In this document: in pieces, positions 14,356 to 24,907 of the stretch
Layout: every line of letters starts with the position of its first letter
Position numbering within the stretch: the first letter of the stretch is position 1
Assembly (NCBI RefSeq): GCF_023242475.1
Contig: NZ_JALJFG010000017.1
Location: 44,303 to 108,302 of the forward strand
Source: Pseudomonas sp. MWU15-20650
Lineage (GTDB): Bacteria > Pseudomonadota > Gammaproteobacteria > Pseudomonadales > Pseudomonadaceae
Direction of reading: 5' to 3'
Length of the DNA stretch: 64,000 bases
Program-made: the position numbers and the translations under genes
The notes under the pieces: model-generated
What the model saw: only the letters and a program-made list of their open reading frames with translations
Told to the model about the DNA's origin: nothing
Database searches by the model: none

Positions 14356-15111
14356 ATGCGTCGCACTATGGTAGCTGGTAACTGGAAGATGCACGGTACC
14401 CGCGCCAGTGTCGCTGAGCTGATCAATGGCCTTCGTCACTTGGCCTTGCCGAGCGGTGTTGATGTTGCGGTTTTCCCGCCTTGCTTGCATATCAATCAGG
14501 TGATTGATGGCTTGAAAGGCAAGTCGATTCAGGTCGGCGCGCAGAATTCTGCAGTGGAGCCCATGCAAGGTGCGTTGACCGGTGAGATTTCGCCGAGTCA
14601 GCTGGTTGATGCAGGTTGTTCCTATGTGCTTGTTGGGCACTCCGAGCGCCGTCAGATGATGGGCGAGCGTGACGCGACGCTCAATCGCAAGTTCGCGGCG
14701 GCACAGGCTTGTGGCTTGATTCCAGTGTTGTGCATAGGGGAGACCCTTGAGCAGCGTGAGTCGGGCAAAACTCTTGAAGTTGTCTCGCGTCAGCTGGGCA
14801 GCATCATCGAGGAGCTGGGTGTTGGTGCGTTTGCAAAGGCAGTCATTGCTTACGAGCCGGTCTGGGCCATTGGCACCGGGCTGACTGCTACACCGCAACA
14901 GGCGCAGGATGTGCACGCAGCCATTCGCGCGCAGTTGGCGGCAGAGAATTCTGAAGTCGCACAAGGTGTGCGGCTTCTATACGGCGGCAGCGTGAAGGCG
15001 GCCAATGCGGTCGAACTGTTCGGCATGCCGGATATCGATGGGGGGCTCATTGGTGGAGCTTCCCTGAATGCAGATGAGTTCGGTGCGATCTGTCGCGCCG
15101 CGGGAAACTGA
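14356..15111 (+). CDS. tpiA: Triosephosphate isomerase
   Basis: TpiA interconverts dihydroxyacetone phosphate and glyceraldehyde-3-phosphate in the cytoplasm. The 251-residue barrel has the N-terminal substrate lysine (AGNWKMHG), catalytic His95 (LVGHSERR), catalytic Glu167 ([11 protein letters not shown]) and the phosphate-binding YGGSVKAAN loop. It follows glmM by 66 bases and precedes secG by four. Confidence 0.97.
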   Translation: MRRTMVAGNWKMHGTRASVAELINGLRHLALPSGVDVAVFPPCLHINQVIDGLKGKSIQVGAQNSAVEPMQGALTGEISPSQLVDAGCSYVLVGHSERRQMMGERDATLNRKFAAAQACGLIPVLCIGETLEQRESGKTLEVVSRQLGSIIEELGVGAFAKAVIAYEPVWAIGTGLTATPQQAQDVHAAIRAQLAAENSEVAQGVRLLYGGSVKAANAVELFGMPDIDGGLIGGASLNADEFGAICRAAGN

Positions 15112-15115
15112 AAAA

Positions 15116-15499
15116 ATGCTGGAAACAGTCGTAGTCGTTTTTCATCTGTTGGCTGCCCTGGGCGTAGTTGCCCTGGTTTTGTTGCAACAGGGTAAAGGTG
15201 CGGATGCTGGTGCGTCTTTCGGTGCAGGTGCTTCAAATACTGTGTTCGGAAGCCAAGGAACCTCTACCTTTCTTAGTAAGTTTACTGCTATACTTGCCGC
15301 CGGTTTCTTCATAACCAGCCTGGGGTTAGGTTACTTTGCTAAAGAGAAAGCTCATGTGCTGACTCAAGTAGGTTTGCCAAACCCAGCAGTGTTGGAAGTA
15401 CCAAAAGCAAAACCGGCTTCTGATGATGTCCCGGTGCTTCAAGAGCAAAAGTCGGCTACTCCAGCGACTGACGTACCTCCAGCTCAAGAGCAGAAGTAA
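15116..15499 (+). CDS. secG: Protein-export membrane protein SecG
   Basis: SecG is the small subunit of the SecYEG translocon. The 127-residue protein has two membrane helices (about 3-23 and 55-73) joined by the conserved loop [18 protein letters not shown] with SNTVFGSQG. After the second helix comes a Pro/Ala/Gln-rich tail of about 50 residues containing two copies of QEQK. The ATG at 15116 is the family start; the frame is open further upstream inside tpiA. The tRNA-Leu gene begins 22 bases after the stop. Confidence 0.95.
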   Translation: MLETVVVVFHLLAALGVVALVLLQQGKGADAGASFGAGASNTVFGSQGTSTFLSKFTAILAAGFFITSLGLGYFAKEKAHVLTQVGLPNPAVLEVPKAKPASDDVPVLQEQKSATPATDVPPAQEQK

Positions 15500-15520
15500 G
15501 AAGGTTGTAAACGCTGTATT

Positions 15521-15606
15521 GCCGAGGTGGTGGAATTGGTAGACACGCAACCTTGAGGTGGTTGTGCCCATAGGGTGTAGGGGTTCGAGTCCCCTTCTCG
15601 GTACCA
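15521..15606 (+). tRNA. tRNA-Leu (anticodon GAG)
   Basis: The 86-base gene has a 7-bp acceptor stem (GCCGAGG against TCTCGGT), the anticodon arm CAACC-TTGAGGT-GGTTG giving anticodon GAG, the long variable arm expected for leucine, the T-loop GGTTCGAGTCC and an encoded CCA. It reads CUC and CUU codons. It may be transcribed from the tpiA-secG side because no strong promoter is visible in front of it. Confidence 0.96.
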
Positions 15607-15615
15607 ATTATCAGG

Positions 15616-15640
15616 AGAGCCCGCTGTTGCGGGCTTTCTT
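15616..15640 (+). terminator. Terminator after tRNA-Leu
   Basis: AGCCCGC-tgtt-GCGGGCT is followed by TTCTT, 10 bases after the tRNA CCA end. Confidence 0.8.
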
Positions 15641-15657
15641 GTAGGTGGAAGGTTACA

Positions 15658-15686
15658 TTGACCCTGTAAGGGATCGGTCGTATACT
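15658..15686 (+). promoter_or_regulatory. Sigma-70 promoter of the initiator tRNA gene
   Basis: TTGACC, a 17-base spacer and TATACT lie 17 bases before the tRNA 5' end. The spacing and position are ideal for a stable RNA promoter. Confidence 0.8.
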
Positions 15687-15702
15687 TCCGCCCCAGCTTT
15701 GT

Positions 15703-15779
<77 letters not shown>

Positions 15780-15789
15780 GTTTTAGCGG

Positions 15790-15812
15790 AGCCCCTTTTA
15801 AGGGGCTTTTTG
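15790..15812 (+). terminator. Terminator after tRNA-fMet
   Basis: AGCCCCTT-TTAAGGGGCT runs into TTTTTGTT, 10 bases after the tRNA end. Confidence 0.85.
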
Positions 15813-15827
15813 TTAGCTGGACACTTT

Positions 15828-15882
15828 CAACGCCGCTGTTCGACGGCGTTTCAAGGATGGGCGTTTCGCCCATTTTTTTATT
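15828..15882 (+). promoter_or_regulatory. rimP leader: two hairpins, the second a terminator
   Basis: CAACGCCG/CGGCGTT (15828-15851) is followed by ATGGGCG-ttt-CGCCCAT (15857-15873) and a seven-T tract. The terminator ends about 40 bases before the rimP start, after the tRNA gene already has its own terminator. It is placed to control entry into rimP-nusA-infB. Because nusA is in this operon, feedback by NusA on termination here is plausible but inferred. Confidence 0.6.
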
Positions 15883-15919
15883 TTGCACAGCATGCACATA
15901 CATGCACGAGGGGGTTCAG

Positions 15920-16378
15920 GTGTCGAGCAAGCTAGAAGAGTTGCAGGCCTTGTTGGCCCCGGTGGTCGTGGCCCTAGGCTATGAATGCTGGGGTATTGAG
16001 TTTTCGGCTCAAGGTCGCCACTCAATGTTGCGCGTTTATATCGATAAAGAGGGCGGCGTGCTGGTGGACGATTGTGCCATTGTCAGCCGTCAGATCAGCG
16101 GCGTACTGGATGTTGAAGATCCAATCGCTGTTGAATACACCCTCGAAGTTTCCTCGCCAGGCATGGAGCGCCCACTGTTCACTATCGAGCAGTTTGCTAA
16201 ATATGCCGGTGAACAAGTGAAGATCAAGCTGCGATCCCCGTTCGAAGGGCGACGCAACTTTCAGGGCCTTCTGCGCGGTGTAGAAGAACAGGATGTCGTG
16301 GTGCAGGTAGAAGACCATGAATTCCTGTTGCCGATCGATATGATCGACAAGGCCAACATTATTCCCAGTTTTGACTGA
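15920..16378 (+). CDS. rimP: Ribosome maturation factor RimP
   Basis: RimP assists maturation of the 30S subunit. The 152-residue protein has the N-terminal alpha/beta domain ([18 protein letters not shown]) and the conserved [13 protein letters not shown] motif, then the C-terminal SH3-like domain. The GTG at 15920, preceded by GAGGGGG, gives (M)SSKLEELQ as in other pseudomonads; the frame continues upstream to an ATG at 15857, but that lies in the terminator hairpin. nusA follows after 47 bases. Confidence 0.95.
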   Translation: MSSKLEELQALLAPVVVALGYECWGIEFSAQGRHSMLRVYIDKEGGVLVDDCAIVSRQISGVLDVEDPIAVEYTLEVSSPGMERPLFTIEQFAKYAGEQVKIKLRSPFEGRRNFQGLLRGVEEQDVVVQVEDHEFLLPIDMIDKANIIPSFD

Positions 16379-16425
16379 GACGCGGATCCCGCGGATCCAA
16401 TGGCTTGCGAAAGGCGAGGCGTACG

Positions 16426-17907
16426 ATGAGCAAAGAAGTACTGCTGGTTGTTGAGTCGGTATCCAATGAAAAGGGCGTACCGGCAAACGTGATTTTTGAA
16501 GCGCTGGAGCTGGCCCTGGCCACTGCTACCAAAAAGCGTTTTGAAGACGAAGTTGATCTGCGTGTGGAAATCAATCGCCACACCGGTGCCTATGAGACTT
16601 TCCGTCGCTGGACGGTCGTTGAAGAGGCCGATCTTGATGATCCGGCCATCGAAACCTGGCCAAGCAAGGTTGCCGAAACGCACCCTGGCGCCAAGGTCGG
16701 TGATGTCGTCGAAGAAAAGATCGAATCGATCGAATTCGGCCGTATTGCTGCACAGACCGCCAAGCAGGTCATCGTGCAGAAGGTTCGTGAAGCCGAACGC
16801 GCTCAAGTCGTTGATGCCTATCGCGAGCGCCTGGGTGAAATCATCTCCGGCACCGTGAAAAAAGTGACCCGCGATAACGTGATCGTTGACCTGGGTAACA
16901 ACGCAGAAGCGTTGCTTGCCCGTGAAGACATCATCTCCCGCGAAACTTTCCGTGTTGGCGTGCGTCTGCGTGCGCTGCTCAAGGAAATTCGCACCGAGAA
17001 CCGTGGCCCTCAGTTGATCCTGTCGCGTACTGCGCCGGAAATGCTGATCGAGCTGTTCCGTATCGAGGTTCCAGAAATCGCTGAAGGTCTGATCGAAGTC
17101 ATGGCTGCGTCCCGCGACCCGGGTTCACGTGCCAAGATCGCGGTCCGCTCCAAGGACAAACGCATCGACCCGCAAGGTGCTTGCATTGGTATGCGTGGTT
17201 CACGCGTCCAGGCAGTATCGGGCGAATTGGGTGGTGAGCGTGTGGACATCGTCCTGTGGGACGATAACCCGGCGCAGTTCGTGATCAACGCCATGTCGCC
17301 CGCTGAAGTGGCGGCAATTATCGTTGACGAGGATGCCCATGCAATGGACATCGCCGTTGGCGCAGACAATCTGGCTCAGGCCATTGGTCGTGGTGGTCAG
17401 AACGTGCGTCTGGCCAGCCAACTGACCGGTTGGACCCTGAACGTGATGACCGAATCGGACATCCAGGCTAAGCAGCAAGCTGAAACCGGTGACATCCTGC
17501 GCAACTTCATCGACGAGCTGGAAGTCGATGAAGACCTGGCACAGGTGCTGGTAGATGAAGGCTTCACCAGCCTGGAAGAGATTGCCTACGTACCGTTGGA
17601 AGAAATGCTCAACATCGACGGCTTTGACGAAGACACCGTCAACGAGCTTCGCGCTCGAGCCAAGGATCGTTTGTTGACTAAAGCCATCGCTACTGAGGAA
17701 AAGCTGGCAGACGCCCATCCGGCCGAAGACCTGCTCTCGCTTGAGGGTATGGACAAGGATTTGGCGATGGAACTGGCGGTGCGCGGCGTAATTACCCGCG
17801 AAGACCTGGCCGAGCAGTCTATTGACGACCTGCTCGACATCGACGGCATTGACGATGATCGTGCCGGCAAGTTGATCATGGCCGCCCGAGCCCATTGGTT
17901 CGAGTAA
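16426..17907 (+). CDS. nusA: Transcription termination/antitermination protein NusA
   Basis: NusA binds RNA polymerase and modulates pausing, termination and antitermination. The 493-residue protein has the N-terminal polymerase-binding domain, S1 domain (about 135-200), tandem KH domains ([14 protein letters not shown] and [12 protein letters not shown]) and two C-terminal acidic helix-hairpin-helix repeats ([13 protein letters not shown] and [13 protein letters not shown]). The ATG at 16426 ([10 protein letters not shown]) is the family start; the open frame begins 21 bases earlier. Confidence 0.97.
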   Translation: MSKEVLLVVESVSNEKGVPANVIFEALELALATATKKRFEDEVDLRVEINRHTGAYETFRRWTVVEEADLDDPAIETWPSKVAETHPGAKVGDVVEEKIESIEFGRIAAQTAKQVIVQKVREAERAQVVDAYRERLGEIISGTVKKVTRDNVIVDLGNNAEALLAREDIISRETFRVGVRLRALLKEIRTENRGPQLILSRTAPEMLIELFRIEVPEIAEGLIEVMAASRDPGSRAKIAVRSKDKRIDPQGACIGMRGSRVQAVSGELGGERVDIVLWDDNPAQFVINAMSPAEVAAIIVDEDAHAMDIAVGADNLAQAIGRGGQNVRLASQLTGWTLNVMTESDIQAKQQAETGDILRNFIDELEVDEDLAQVLVDEGFTSLEEIAYVPLEEMLNIDGFDEDTVNELRARAKDRLLTKAIATEEKLADAHPAEDLLSLEGMDKDLAMELAVRGVITREDLAEQSIDDLLDIDGIDDDRAGKLIMAARAHWFE

Positions 17908-17934
17908 TTAGGCGCGGCCTGAGGAGAGAAGTGC

Positions 17935-20451
17935 ATGACGCAAGTCACGGTGAAACAACTGGCCGATGAGGTCAAAACACCGGTAGAGCGCCTGTTGCAG
18001 CAGATGCGTGAGGCAGGTCTGCCGCACACCGCCGCCGATGAAGGTGTGAGCGATAGTGAGAAGCAGTCTTTGCTGACTCACTTGAAGAGCAGCCACAAGG
18101 CGAAAGTGGAAGAACCGCGCAAGATTACATTGCAGCGCAAAACCACCAGCACCCTGCGTGTTGCTGGTAGCAAGAGCATCAGCGTTGAAGTACGTAAGAA
18201 GAAAGTCTTCGTACAGCGCAGCCCGGAAGAAATCGAAGCCGAGCGCAAACGCGAACTGGAAGAACGTCGCGCAGTAGAAAATGCTGCTCGTCAGAAGGCT
18301 GAAGAAGAAGCCAAGCGCCGCGCCGAAGAAGAAGCGCGTCGCCAGCCTGCTGCTGCGCAACCTGCTGCCACTGAAGCGGTCGCTGCGCCTGTTGAACCTG
18401 TGCGTGAGGCTGCTCCGGTTGCCGCTGCACCGGCTCCAGCAGCTGACGCCCGCAAGCGCGACGAACCTCGTCGTCCGGACAAACCACGTGCCGACGATAA
18501 CAATCGTCGCGGTGGTGGTGGCGATGGCGAGCGCAAAAACGCTCCACATCGTGCTTCGGTCAAAGAGAAAGCGCCTGCTCCACGCGTTGCTCCACGTACT
18601 ACCGACGAAGAAAGCGATGGCTTCCGTCGTGGTGGTCGTGGCAAGGCCAAGCTGAAAAAACGCAACGCCCACGGTTTCCAGAGCCCAACCGGCCCTGTCG
18701 TGCGTGAAGTGAAGATCGGCGAGACCATCACTGTGGGCGATCTCGCCCAGCAGATGTCGGTCAAGGCAGCTGAAATCATCAAGTTCATGTTCAAGCTGGG
18801 TACGCCGGCCACCATCAACCAGGTACTGGATCAGGAAACTGCCCAACTGGTTGCTGAAGAGCTGGGCCACAAAGTGACCCTGGTCAGCGACACCGCCCTG
18901 GAAGATTCCCTGGCTGAGTCCCTGAAGTTTGAAGGTGAGGCAGTTTCCCGTGCGCCGGTCGTGACCGTAATGGGCCACGTTGACCACGGTAAAACCTCCC
19001 TGCTCGACTATATCCGTCGTGCGAAGGTTGCTGCAGGCGAAGCCGGCGGTATTACCCAGCACATCGGCGCGTACCACGTTGAAACCGACCGTGGCATGGT
19101 GACGTTCCTCGATACCCCAGGTCACGCCGCGTTTACCGCAATGCGTGCCCGTGGTGCCAAGGCGACCGACATCGTGATCCTGGTGGTTGCGGCGGACGAC
19201 GGCGTGATGCCACAAACCATCGAAGCCGTTCAGCATGCCAAGGCAGCTGGCGTGCCACTGGTGGTTGCGGTGAACAAAATCGACAAGCCGGGCGCCGATC
19301 TCGATCGCATCCGTAGCGAACTGTCGGTTCACGGCGTGACCTCCGAAGAGTGGGGTGGTGACACTCCATTCGTACCGGTCTCCGCGAAGATGGGTACTGG
19401 CGTTGACGAACTGCTCGAAGCCGTTCTGTTGCAAGCCGAAGTGCTGGAATTGACCGCTACTCCATCGGCTCCTGGCCGTGGTGTTGTGGTTGAATCCCGC
19501 CTCGACAAGGGCCGTGGCCCGGTTGCGACCGTGCTGGTTCAAGACGGTACCTTGCGCCAAGGCGACATGGTGCTGGTTGGTTCGAACTACGGCCGTGTAC
19601 GTGCCATGCTCGACGAGAACGGCAAGCCAATCAAGGAAGCCGGTCCAGCTATCCCGGTCGAAATCCTCGGTCTGGACGGTACTCCGGACGCTGGCGACGA
19701 GATGAGCGTAGTTGCCGACGAGAAGAAAGCCCGTGAAGTGGCTCTGTTCCGTCAAGGCAAGTTCCGCGAAGTCAAGTTGGCCCGTGCTCACGCAGGCAAG
19801 CTGGAAAACATCTTCGAGAACATGGGCCAGGAAGAGAAGAAGACGCTTAACATCGTCCTCAAGTCTGACGTTCGTGGTTCCCTCGAAGCGTTGAACGGCG
19901 CTTTGAACGGCCTGGGTAACGACGAAGTGCAAGTGCGCGTTGTCGGTGGCGGTGTCGGTGGTATCACCGAATCCGACGCCAACCTGGCACTGGCCTCCAA
20001 CGCTGTACTGTTCGGCTTCAACGTGCGTGCCGATGCTGGCGCTCGCAAGATCGTCGAGCAGGAAGGCCTGGACATGCGTTACTACAACGTCATCTACGAC
20101 ATCATCGAAGACGTCAAGAAAGCCCTTACCGGCATGCTTGGCAGCGACGTCCGGGAGAACATCCTGGGTATCGCCGAAGTACGTGACGTGTTCCGCTCGC
20201 CGAAATTCGGCGCGATCGCCGGCTGCATGGTTATCGAAGGTACCGTGTACCGTAACCGTCCAATCCGTGTACTGCGCGAAGACATCGTTATCTTTGAAGG
20301 CGAGCTGGAATCCCTGCGCCGCTTCAAGGATGACGCTTCCGAAGTACGTGCCGGCATGGAATGCGGTATCGGCGTCAAGAGCTACAACGACGTCAAGGCT
20401 GGTGACAAGATCGAAGTCTACGAGAAGGTTCAGGTTGCTCGCAGCCTCTAA
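17935..20451 (+). CDS. infB: Translation initiation factor IF-2
   Basis: IF-2 is the GTPase that brings fMet-tRNA to the 30S subunit and drives subunit joining. The 838-residue protein has the N-terminal IF2 domains, a long charged Ala/Glu/Arg-rich linker (about 90-245), the G domain with [15 protein letters not shown] and NKID, then domains II, III and the fMet-tRNA-binding C2 domain. It is 27 bases after nusA. Internal starts making shorter forms are known in E. coli; none is obvious here. Confidence 0.97.
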   Translation: MTQVTVKQLADEVKTPVERLLQQMREAGLPHTAADEGVSDSEKQSLLTHLKSSHKAKVEEPRKITLQRKTTSTLRVAGSKSISVEVRKKKVFVQRSPEEIEAERKRELEERRAVENAARQKAEEEAKRRAEEEARRQPAAAQPAATEAVAAPVEPVREAAPVAAAPAPAADARKRDEPRRPDKPRADDNNRRGGGGDGERKNAPHRASVKEKAPAPRVAPRTTDEESDGFRRGGRGKAKLKKRNAHGFQSPTGPVVREVKIGETITVGDLAQQMSVKAAEIIKFMFKLGTPATINQVLDQETAQLVAEELGHKVTLVSDTALEDSLAESLKFEGEAVSRAPVVTVMGHVDHGKTSLLDYIRRAKVAAGEAGGITQHIGAYHVETDRGMVTFLDTPGHAAFTAMRARGAKATDIVILVVAADDGVMPQTIEAVQHAKAAGVPLVVAVNKIDKPGADLDRIRSELSVHGVTSEEWGGDTPFVPVSAKMGTGVDELLEAVLLQAEVLELTATPSAPGRGVVVESRLDKGRGPVATVLVQDGTLRQGDMVLVGSNYGRVRAMLDENGKPIKEAGPAIPVEILGLDGTPDAGDEMSVVADEKKAREVALFRQGKFREVKLARAHAGKLENIFENMGQEEKKTLNIVLKSDVRGSLEALNGALNGLGNDEVQVRVVGGGVGGITESDANLALASNAVLFGFNVRADAGARKIVEQEGLDMRYYNVIYDIIEDVKKALTGMLGSDVRENILGIAEVRDVFRSPKFGAIAGCMVIEGTVYRNRPIRVLREDIVIFEGELESLRRFKDDASEVRAGMECGIGVKSYNDVKAGDKIEVYEKVQVARSL

Positions 20452-20522
20452 CTCGCGCACTTCAGGAGCCACACAGCGTGTGGGCATGCAAATGTCCCGC
20501 GCAGTGTCCGGACTCTAAACGC

Positions 20523-20557
20523 AACGCCCGGTCTGGCTTTTGTCAGGCCGGGCGTTT
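20523..20557 (+). terminator. Hairpin between infB and rbfA
   Basis: AACGCCCGG (20523-20531) pairs with CCGGGCGTT (20548-20556), with a further CTG/CAG inside. Only a short TTT follows, so it may be a weak terminator or an mRNA-processing site in the operon. Confidence 0.55.
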
Positions 20558-20610
20558 GCCGCTTTCAGACCCCACGGGTTTCACCGTGTGGCAGTAACAG
20601 GTAACAAGAC

Positions 20611-21006
20611 ATGGCAAAAGAATACAGCCGTACCCAGCGAATCGGCGATCAGATGCAGCGCGAGCTGGCCCAACTGATCCGTCGCGAAGTCAAAGACCCG
20701 CGCGTTGGCCTGGTCACCATCACCGCCGTTGAAGTGAGCCGTGACGTGGGTCACGCCAAAATCTTCATCACCGTGATGGGGCAGGACAACAGCGAAGAAA
20801 TCGCACAAAGCATCAAGGTGCTCAACTCCGCCGCAGGTTTCCTGCGCATGCAGTTGGCCCGCGAAATGAAGCTGCGCAGTGTTCCCCAGTTGCACTTCCA
20901 CTACGACGAAAGTGTCGTGCGGGGCGCGCATCTGTCGGCACTGATCGAGCGCGCAGTGGCTGAAGACAGCCAGCACCCGTCCACGCCTGAAGACGCCAAG
21001 GAGTAA
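20611..21006 (+). CDS. rbfA: 30S ribosome-binding factor RbfA
   Basis: RbfA is a cold-shock-linked assembly factor that binds the 30S neck near 16S helix 1. The 131-residue protein is a single KH-like domain with the conserved N-terminus [17 protein letters not shown] and the strand [18 protein letters not shown]. The tail after residue 110 is acidic and likely flexible. truB starts four bases after the stop. Confidence 0.95.
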   Translation: MAKEYSRTQRIGDQMQRELAQLIRREVKDPRVGLVTITAVEVSRDVGHAKIFITVMGQDNSEEIAQSIKVLNSAAGFLRMQLAREMKLRSVPQLHFHYDESVVRGAHLSALIERAVAEDSQHPSTPEDAKE

Positions 21007-21009
21007 GCG

Positions 21010-21927
21010 GTGGCTCAGGTCAAACGTATCCGTCGCAACGTCAGCGGCATCATTCTGCTCGACAAGCCCATTGGCTTTACCTCCAATGCCGCGTTGCAGA
21101 AGGTCCGCTGGCTGCTCAATGCCGAGAAGGCCGGGCACACTGGCAGCCTTGATCCCCTGGCCACCGGTGTATTGCCGTTGTGCTTTGGTGAGGCCACCAA
21201 GTTCTCGCAATACCTGCTCGATTCCGACAAGGGTTACGAAACCCTGATGCAACTGGGCAAGACCACCACCACGGCCGATGCCGAGGGTGATGTTTTGCAG
21301 GTTCGCGACGTGACCGTTGGTCGTGCTGATATCGAGGCTGCTTTACCCGCTTTTCGTGGGGAAATCAGTCAGATACCGCCGATGTACTCGGCACTCAAGC
21401 GCGATGGGCAGCCACTTTACAAGTTGGCACGTGCGGGTGAAGTAGTGGAGCGCGAACCGCGTTCTGTTACTATTGCGCGCTTGGAATTGCTTGCCTGCGA
21501 AGGCGACACTGCCCGCTTGGCCGTGGACTGCAGCAAAGGCACCTATATCCGTACCCTGGTGGAAGATATTGGTGAAAAGCTCGGTTGTGGCGCGTACGTT
21601 GCAGAACTGCGACGTACTCAGGCCGGGCCGTTCAGCCTGGCGCAGACGGTTACGCTGGAAGAGTTGGAAGCCGTGCATGCCGAGGGCGGGAATGAAGCGG
21701 TTGATCGCTTCCTGATGCCATCGGATAGCGGTTTGCTCGATTGGCCATTGCTGCACTTCTCGGAACACAGCGCGTTCTACTGGCTCAACGGCCAGCCGGT
21801 ACGTGCCCCGGATGCTCCGAAGTTCGGCATGGTGCGAGTACAGGATCATAACGGTCGCTTTATCGGTATTGGTGAAGTGAGCGAAGACGGGCGCATCGCG
21901 CCGCGTCGACTGATTCGGTCAGAATGA
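21010..21927 (+). CDS. truB: tRNA pseudouridine-55 synthase
   Basis: TruB isomerises U55 in the T-loop of nearly all tRNAs. The 305-residue protein has the catalytic aspartate at residue 48 in [15 protein letters not shown], the KxxGxTS-like segment DKPIGFTSN, and a C-terminal PUA-like domain. The start is GTG three bases after the rbfA stop, so translation is coupled. Confidence 0.96.
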   Translation: MAQVKRIRRNVSGIILLDKPIGFTSNAALQKVRWLLNAEKAGHTGSLDPLATGVLPLCFGEATKFSQYLLDSDKGYETLMQLGKTTTTADAEGDVLQVRDVTVGRADIEAALPAFRGEISQIPPMYSALKRDGQPLYKLARAGEVVEREPRSVTIARLELLACEGDTARLAVDCSKGTYIRTLVEDIGEKLGCGAYVAELRRTQAGPFSLAQTVTLEELEAVHAEGGNEAVDRFLMPSDSGLLDWPLLHFSEHSAFYWLNGQPVRAPDAPKFGMVRVQDHNGRFIGIGEVSEDGRIAPRRLIRSE

Positions 21928-22042
21928 CCGAACGAGTGTGGCTGTTAACAGGCACGGTCACTACTCATTTTTAGATACGGGGATTTGTCCCTGGCCTGTT
22001 GAGACTGCCCTTTGGGTGGTTTCCTGAAAAAAGGATTGCCTC

Positions 22043-22312
22043 ATGGCTCTCGACGTTCAAGAAAAAGCACAAATCGTAGCTGACTATCAGCAAGCTGTTG
22101 GTGACACTGGTTCGCCAGAAGTGCAAGTTGCACTGCTGACCCACAACATCAACAAGCTGCAAGGTCACTTCAAGGCCAACGGTAAAGACCACCACTCCCG
22201 TCGTGGTCTGATCCGCATGGTAAACCAGCGCCGTAAGCTGCTGGACTACCTGAAAGGCAAGGATCTGGGTCGTTATCAGACTCTGATCGGTCGCCTGGGT
22301 CTGCGTCGCTAA
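22043..22312 (+). CDS. rpsO: 30S ribosomal protein S15
   Basis: S15 is a primary 16S rRNA binding protein of the platform. The 89-residue length is exact for the family, and [13 protein letters not shown] and the [21 protein letters not shown] core are present. The 115-base gap after truB holds the RBS (AAAAGGA) and probably its own control region, since S15 represses its own translation in other bacteria. Confidence 0.97.
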   Translation: MALDVQEKAQIVADYQQAVGDTGSPEVQVALLTHNINKLQGHFKANGKDHHSRRGLIRMVNQRRKLLDYLKGKDLGRYQTLIGRLGLRR

Positions 22313-22350
22313 TAAGCGATTGCGCTAGAGGTTGGTTGTCTGCCGTGTGT

Positions 22351-22367
22351 CAGTGGGGTCCCCACTG
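22351..22367 (+). other. Palindrome in the rpsO-pnp spacer
   Basis: CAGTGGGG-t-CCCCACTG sits in the 195-base gap between rpsO and pnp. In enterobacteria the pnp leader forms an RNase III-cleaved stem through which PNPase represses itself. The position matches, but the equivalence is inferred. Confidence 0.45.
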
Positions 22368-22507
22368 GCTCATGGTAGGCTTCCAGCCTCAAGTTTTATC
22401 TGGATACACGTTTTACCCTGGACTAGCGTCGGGCCGATTCCCGGCATTGCCCAAGAATTTCGCAAGAAGACACGTTCCCCCAAGAGCCACAAAGAAGGTA
22501 GGACACC

Positions 22508-24613
22508 GTGAACCCGGTTATCAAAAAATTCCAGTTCGGTCAGTCGACCGTTACCCTCGAGACAGGCCGTATCGCCCGTCAAGCCTCCGGTGCAGTGCTG
22601 GTTACCGTTGACGATGACGTCACCGTACTGGTGACCGTTGTTGGCGCCAAGACCGCTGACCCAAGCAAAGGCTTCTTCCCTCTTTCCGTTCACTACCAGG
22701 AAAAGACTTACGCTGCCGGTAAGATCCCTGGCGGTTTCTTCAAGCGTGAAGGCCGTCCTTCCGAGAAAGAAACCCTGACTTCCCGACTGATCGACCGTCC
22801 GATCCGTCCGCTGTTCCCAGAAGGCTTCATGAACGAAGTGCAGGTTGTCTGCACCGTCGTTTCCACCAGCAAGAAAACCGATCCGGACATCGCTGCGATG
22901 ATCGGTACCTCGGCTGCCCTGGCTATCTCCGGCATTCCTTTCGATGGCCCGATCGGCGCGGCACGCGTTGCTTTCCACGAAAGCACCGGCTACCTGCTGA
23001 ACCCGACTTACGAGCAACTGAAAGCGTCGAGCCTGGACATGGTCGTTGCAGGTACTTCGGAAGCCGTATTGATGGTTGAATCGGAAGCCAAAGAGCTGAC
23101 CGAAGACCAGATGCTGGGCGCTGTACTGTTTGCCCACGACGAATTCCAGGCTGTCATCAAGGCTGTCACCGAGCTGGCTGCCGAAGCTGCCAAGCCGACC
23201 TGGACCTGGGCTGCCGCCCCGGAAGCCACCGAGCTGCTGGGCGCTATCCGCTCCGAGTTCGGCGCTGCCATCTCCGACGCCTACACCATCACCGTCAAGG
23301 CCGACCGTTACGCTCGCCTGGGCGAGCTGAAGGACCAGGTTGTGGCCAAGCTGTCCGGTGAAGAAGGCCAGCCTTCTGCCAGTGACGTGAAAGCCGCATT
23401 CGGTGAAATCGAATACCGCACCGTTCGCGAAAACATCGTAAACGGCAAGCCACGTATCGACGGTCGCGACACACGCACCGTGCGCCCGCTGAACATCGAA
23501 GTCGGCGTTCTGCCGAAGACTCACGGTTCGGCACTGTTCACCCGTGGTGAAACTCAGGCCCTGGTAGTCGCGACCCTGGGTACTGCCCGTGACGCACAAC
23601 TGCTGGACACCCTGGAAGGCGAGAAAAAAGACCCGTTCATGCTGCACTACAACTTCCCTCCGTTCTCGGTGGGCGAGTGTGGTCGCATGGGCGGTGCTGG
23701 TCGTCGTGAAATCGGTCACGGTCGTCTGGCACGCCGTTCGGTTCAGGCCATGCTGCCTGCTGCTGACGTGTTCCCGTACACCATCCGTGTTGTGTCGGAA
23801 ATCACTGAATCCAACGGTTCCAGCTCCATGGCTTCCGTTTGCGGTGCTTCCCTGGCACTGATGGACGCTGGCGTGCCAATGAAGGCGCCGGTTGCGGGTA
23901 TCGCCATGGGCCTGGTTAAAGAAGGCGAGAAATTCGCCATCTTGACCGACATCCTGGGTGACGAAGACCACTTGGGCGACATGGACTTCAAAGTAGCGGG
24001 TACCGCCAAAGGTGTGACCGCGCTGCAGATGGACATCAAGATCAAGGGCATCACCGAAGAGATCATGGAAATCGCCCTGGGCCAAGCCCTGGAAGCGCGC
24101 CTGAACATCCTCGGTCAGATGAACCAGATCATTGGTCAGTCCCGTACCGAACTGTCGGAAAATGCTCCGACCATGATCGCGATGAAAATCGACACCGACA
24201 AAATCCGTGATGTCATCGGTAAAGGCGGCGCGACTATCCGTGCGATCTGCGAAGAGACCAAGGCTTCGATCGACATCGAAGACGACGGCTCGATCAAGAT
24301 CTTCGGCGAAACCAAGGAAGCTGCTGAAGCTGCACGCCAACGCGTCCTGGGTATCACTGCCGAGGCTGAGATCGGCAAGATCTACGTCGGTAAAGTTGAG
24401 CGCATCGTCGACTTCGGCGCATTCGTCAACATCCTGCCGGGCAAAGACGGTCTGGTTCACATCTCCATGCTGAGCGACGCTCGTGTTGAGAAAGTGACCG
24501 ACATTCTGAAAGAAGGCCAGGAAGTGGAAGTGCTGGTACTGGACGTAGACAACCGCGGCCGTATCAAGCTGTCCATCAAGGACGTAGCAGCAGCCAAGGC
24601 TTCGGGCGTTTAA
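22508..24613 (+). CDS. pnp: Polyribonucleotide nucleotidyltransferase (PNPase)
   Basis: PNPase degrades RNA 3' to 5' by phosphorolysis and is part of the degradosome and sRNA metabolism. The 701-residue protein has two RNase PH-like domains (first about 10-140, second about 310-540), a KH domain ([20 protein letters not shown]) and an S1 domain (about 620-690). The start is GTG with AAGGTAGGA upstream. An intrinsic terminator follows. Confidence 0.97.
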   Translation: MNPVIKKFQFGQSTVTLETGRIARQASGAVLVTVDDDVTVLVTVVGAKTADPSKGFFPLSVHYQEKTYAAGKIPGGFFKREGRPSEKETLTSRLIDRPIRPLFPEGFMNEVQVVCTVVSTSKKTDPDIAAMIGTSAALAISGIPFDGPIGAARVAFHESTGYLLNPTYEQLKASSLDMVVAGTSEAVLMVESEAKELTEDQMLGAVLFAHDEFQAVIKAVTELAAEAAKPTWTWAAAPEATELLGAIRSEFGAAISDAYTITVKADRYARLGELKDQVVAKLSGEEGQPSASDVKAAFGEIEYRTVRENIVNGKPRIDGRDTRTVRPLNIEVGVLPKTHGSALFTRGETQALVVATLGTARDAQLLDTLEGEKKDPFMLHYNFPPFSVGECGRMGGAGRREIGHGRLARRSVQAMLPAADVFPYTIRVVSEITESNGSSSMASVCGASLALMDAGVPMKAPVAGIAMGLVKEGEKFAILTDILGDEDHLGDMDFKVAGTAKGVTALQMDIKIKGITEEIMEIALGQALEARLNILGQMNQIIGQSRTELSENAPTMIAMKIDTDKIRDVIGKGGATIRAICEETKASIDIEDDGSIKIFGETKEAAEAARQRVLGITAEAEIGKIYVGKVERIVDFGAFVNILPGKDGLVHISMLSDARVEKVTDILKEGQEVEVLVLDVDNRGRIKLSIKDVAAAKASGV

Positions 24614-24638
24614 TCACCCGCTGACTTCACGCTGAAAA

Positions 24639-24665
24639 AAAGGACTCTTCGGAGTCCTTTTTTAT
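24639..24665 (+). terminator. Terminator after pnp
   Basis: AAAGGACTC-ttcg-GAGTCCTTTTTT, with a UUCG tetraloop and T-tract, begins about 25 bases after the pnp stop. Confidence 0.92.
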
Positions 24666-24820
24666 ACTCGTAGGAAAATGCCGGTAAATCAGGTGCTTAG
24701 TAAATCTCAAAAGCCGCAAGTTGCATGCTGGCAGGATCGAATTCATGCAAGTTGCACGATTAAGAGGGTCCTTGTTTTTTATAACTCATTGTTTTTAAAT
24801 GATTTAATTTAAGGGGCGAC

Positions 24821-24838
24821 TTGGCACACTGCCTGCAA
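24821..24838 (+). promoter_or_regulatory. Candidate sigma-54 promoter of the BON-domain gene
   Basis: TTGGCACACTGCCTGCAA has the invariant GG and GC separated by exactly 10 bases (-24/-12). It lies about 70 bases before the start codon. AT-rich DNA lies just upstream (24760-24812), as at promoters needing IHF, and an inverted repeat TTGCATG...CATGCAA spans about 24721-24754. The activator is unknown. Confidence 0.6.
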
Positions 24839-24907
24839 CAACCCTGTTAACGCTGCAGCATCAAGGTTCACACACTGCAGATTTTCAATAAAACAGGAGT
24901 TACTCGT

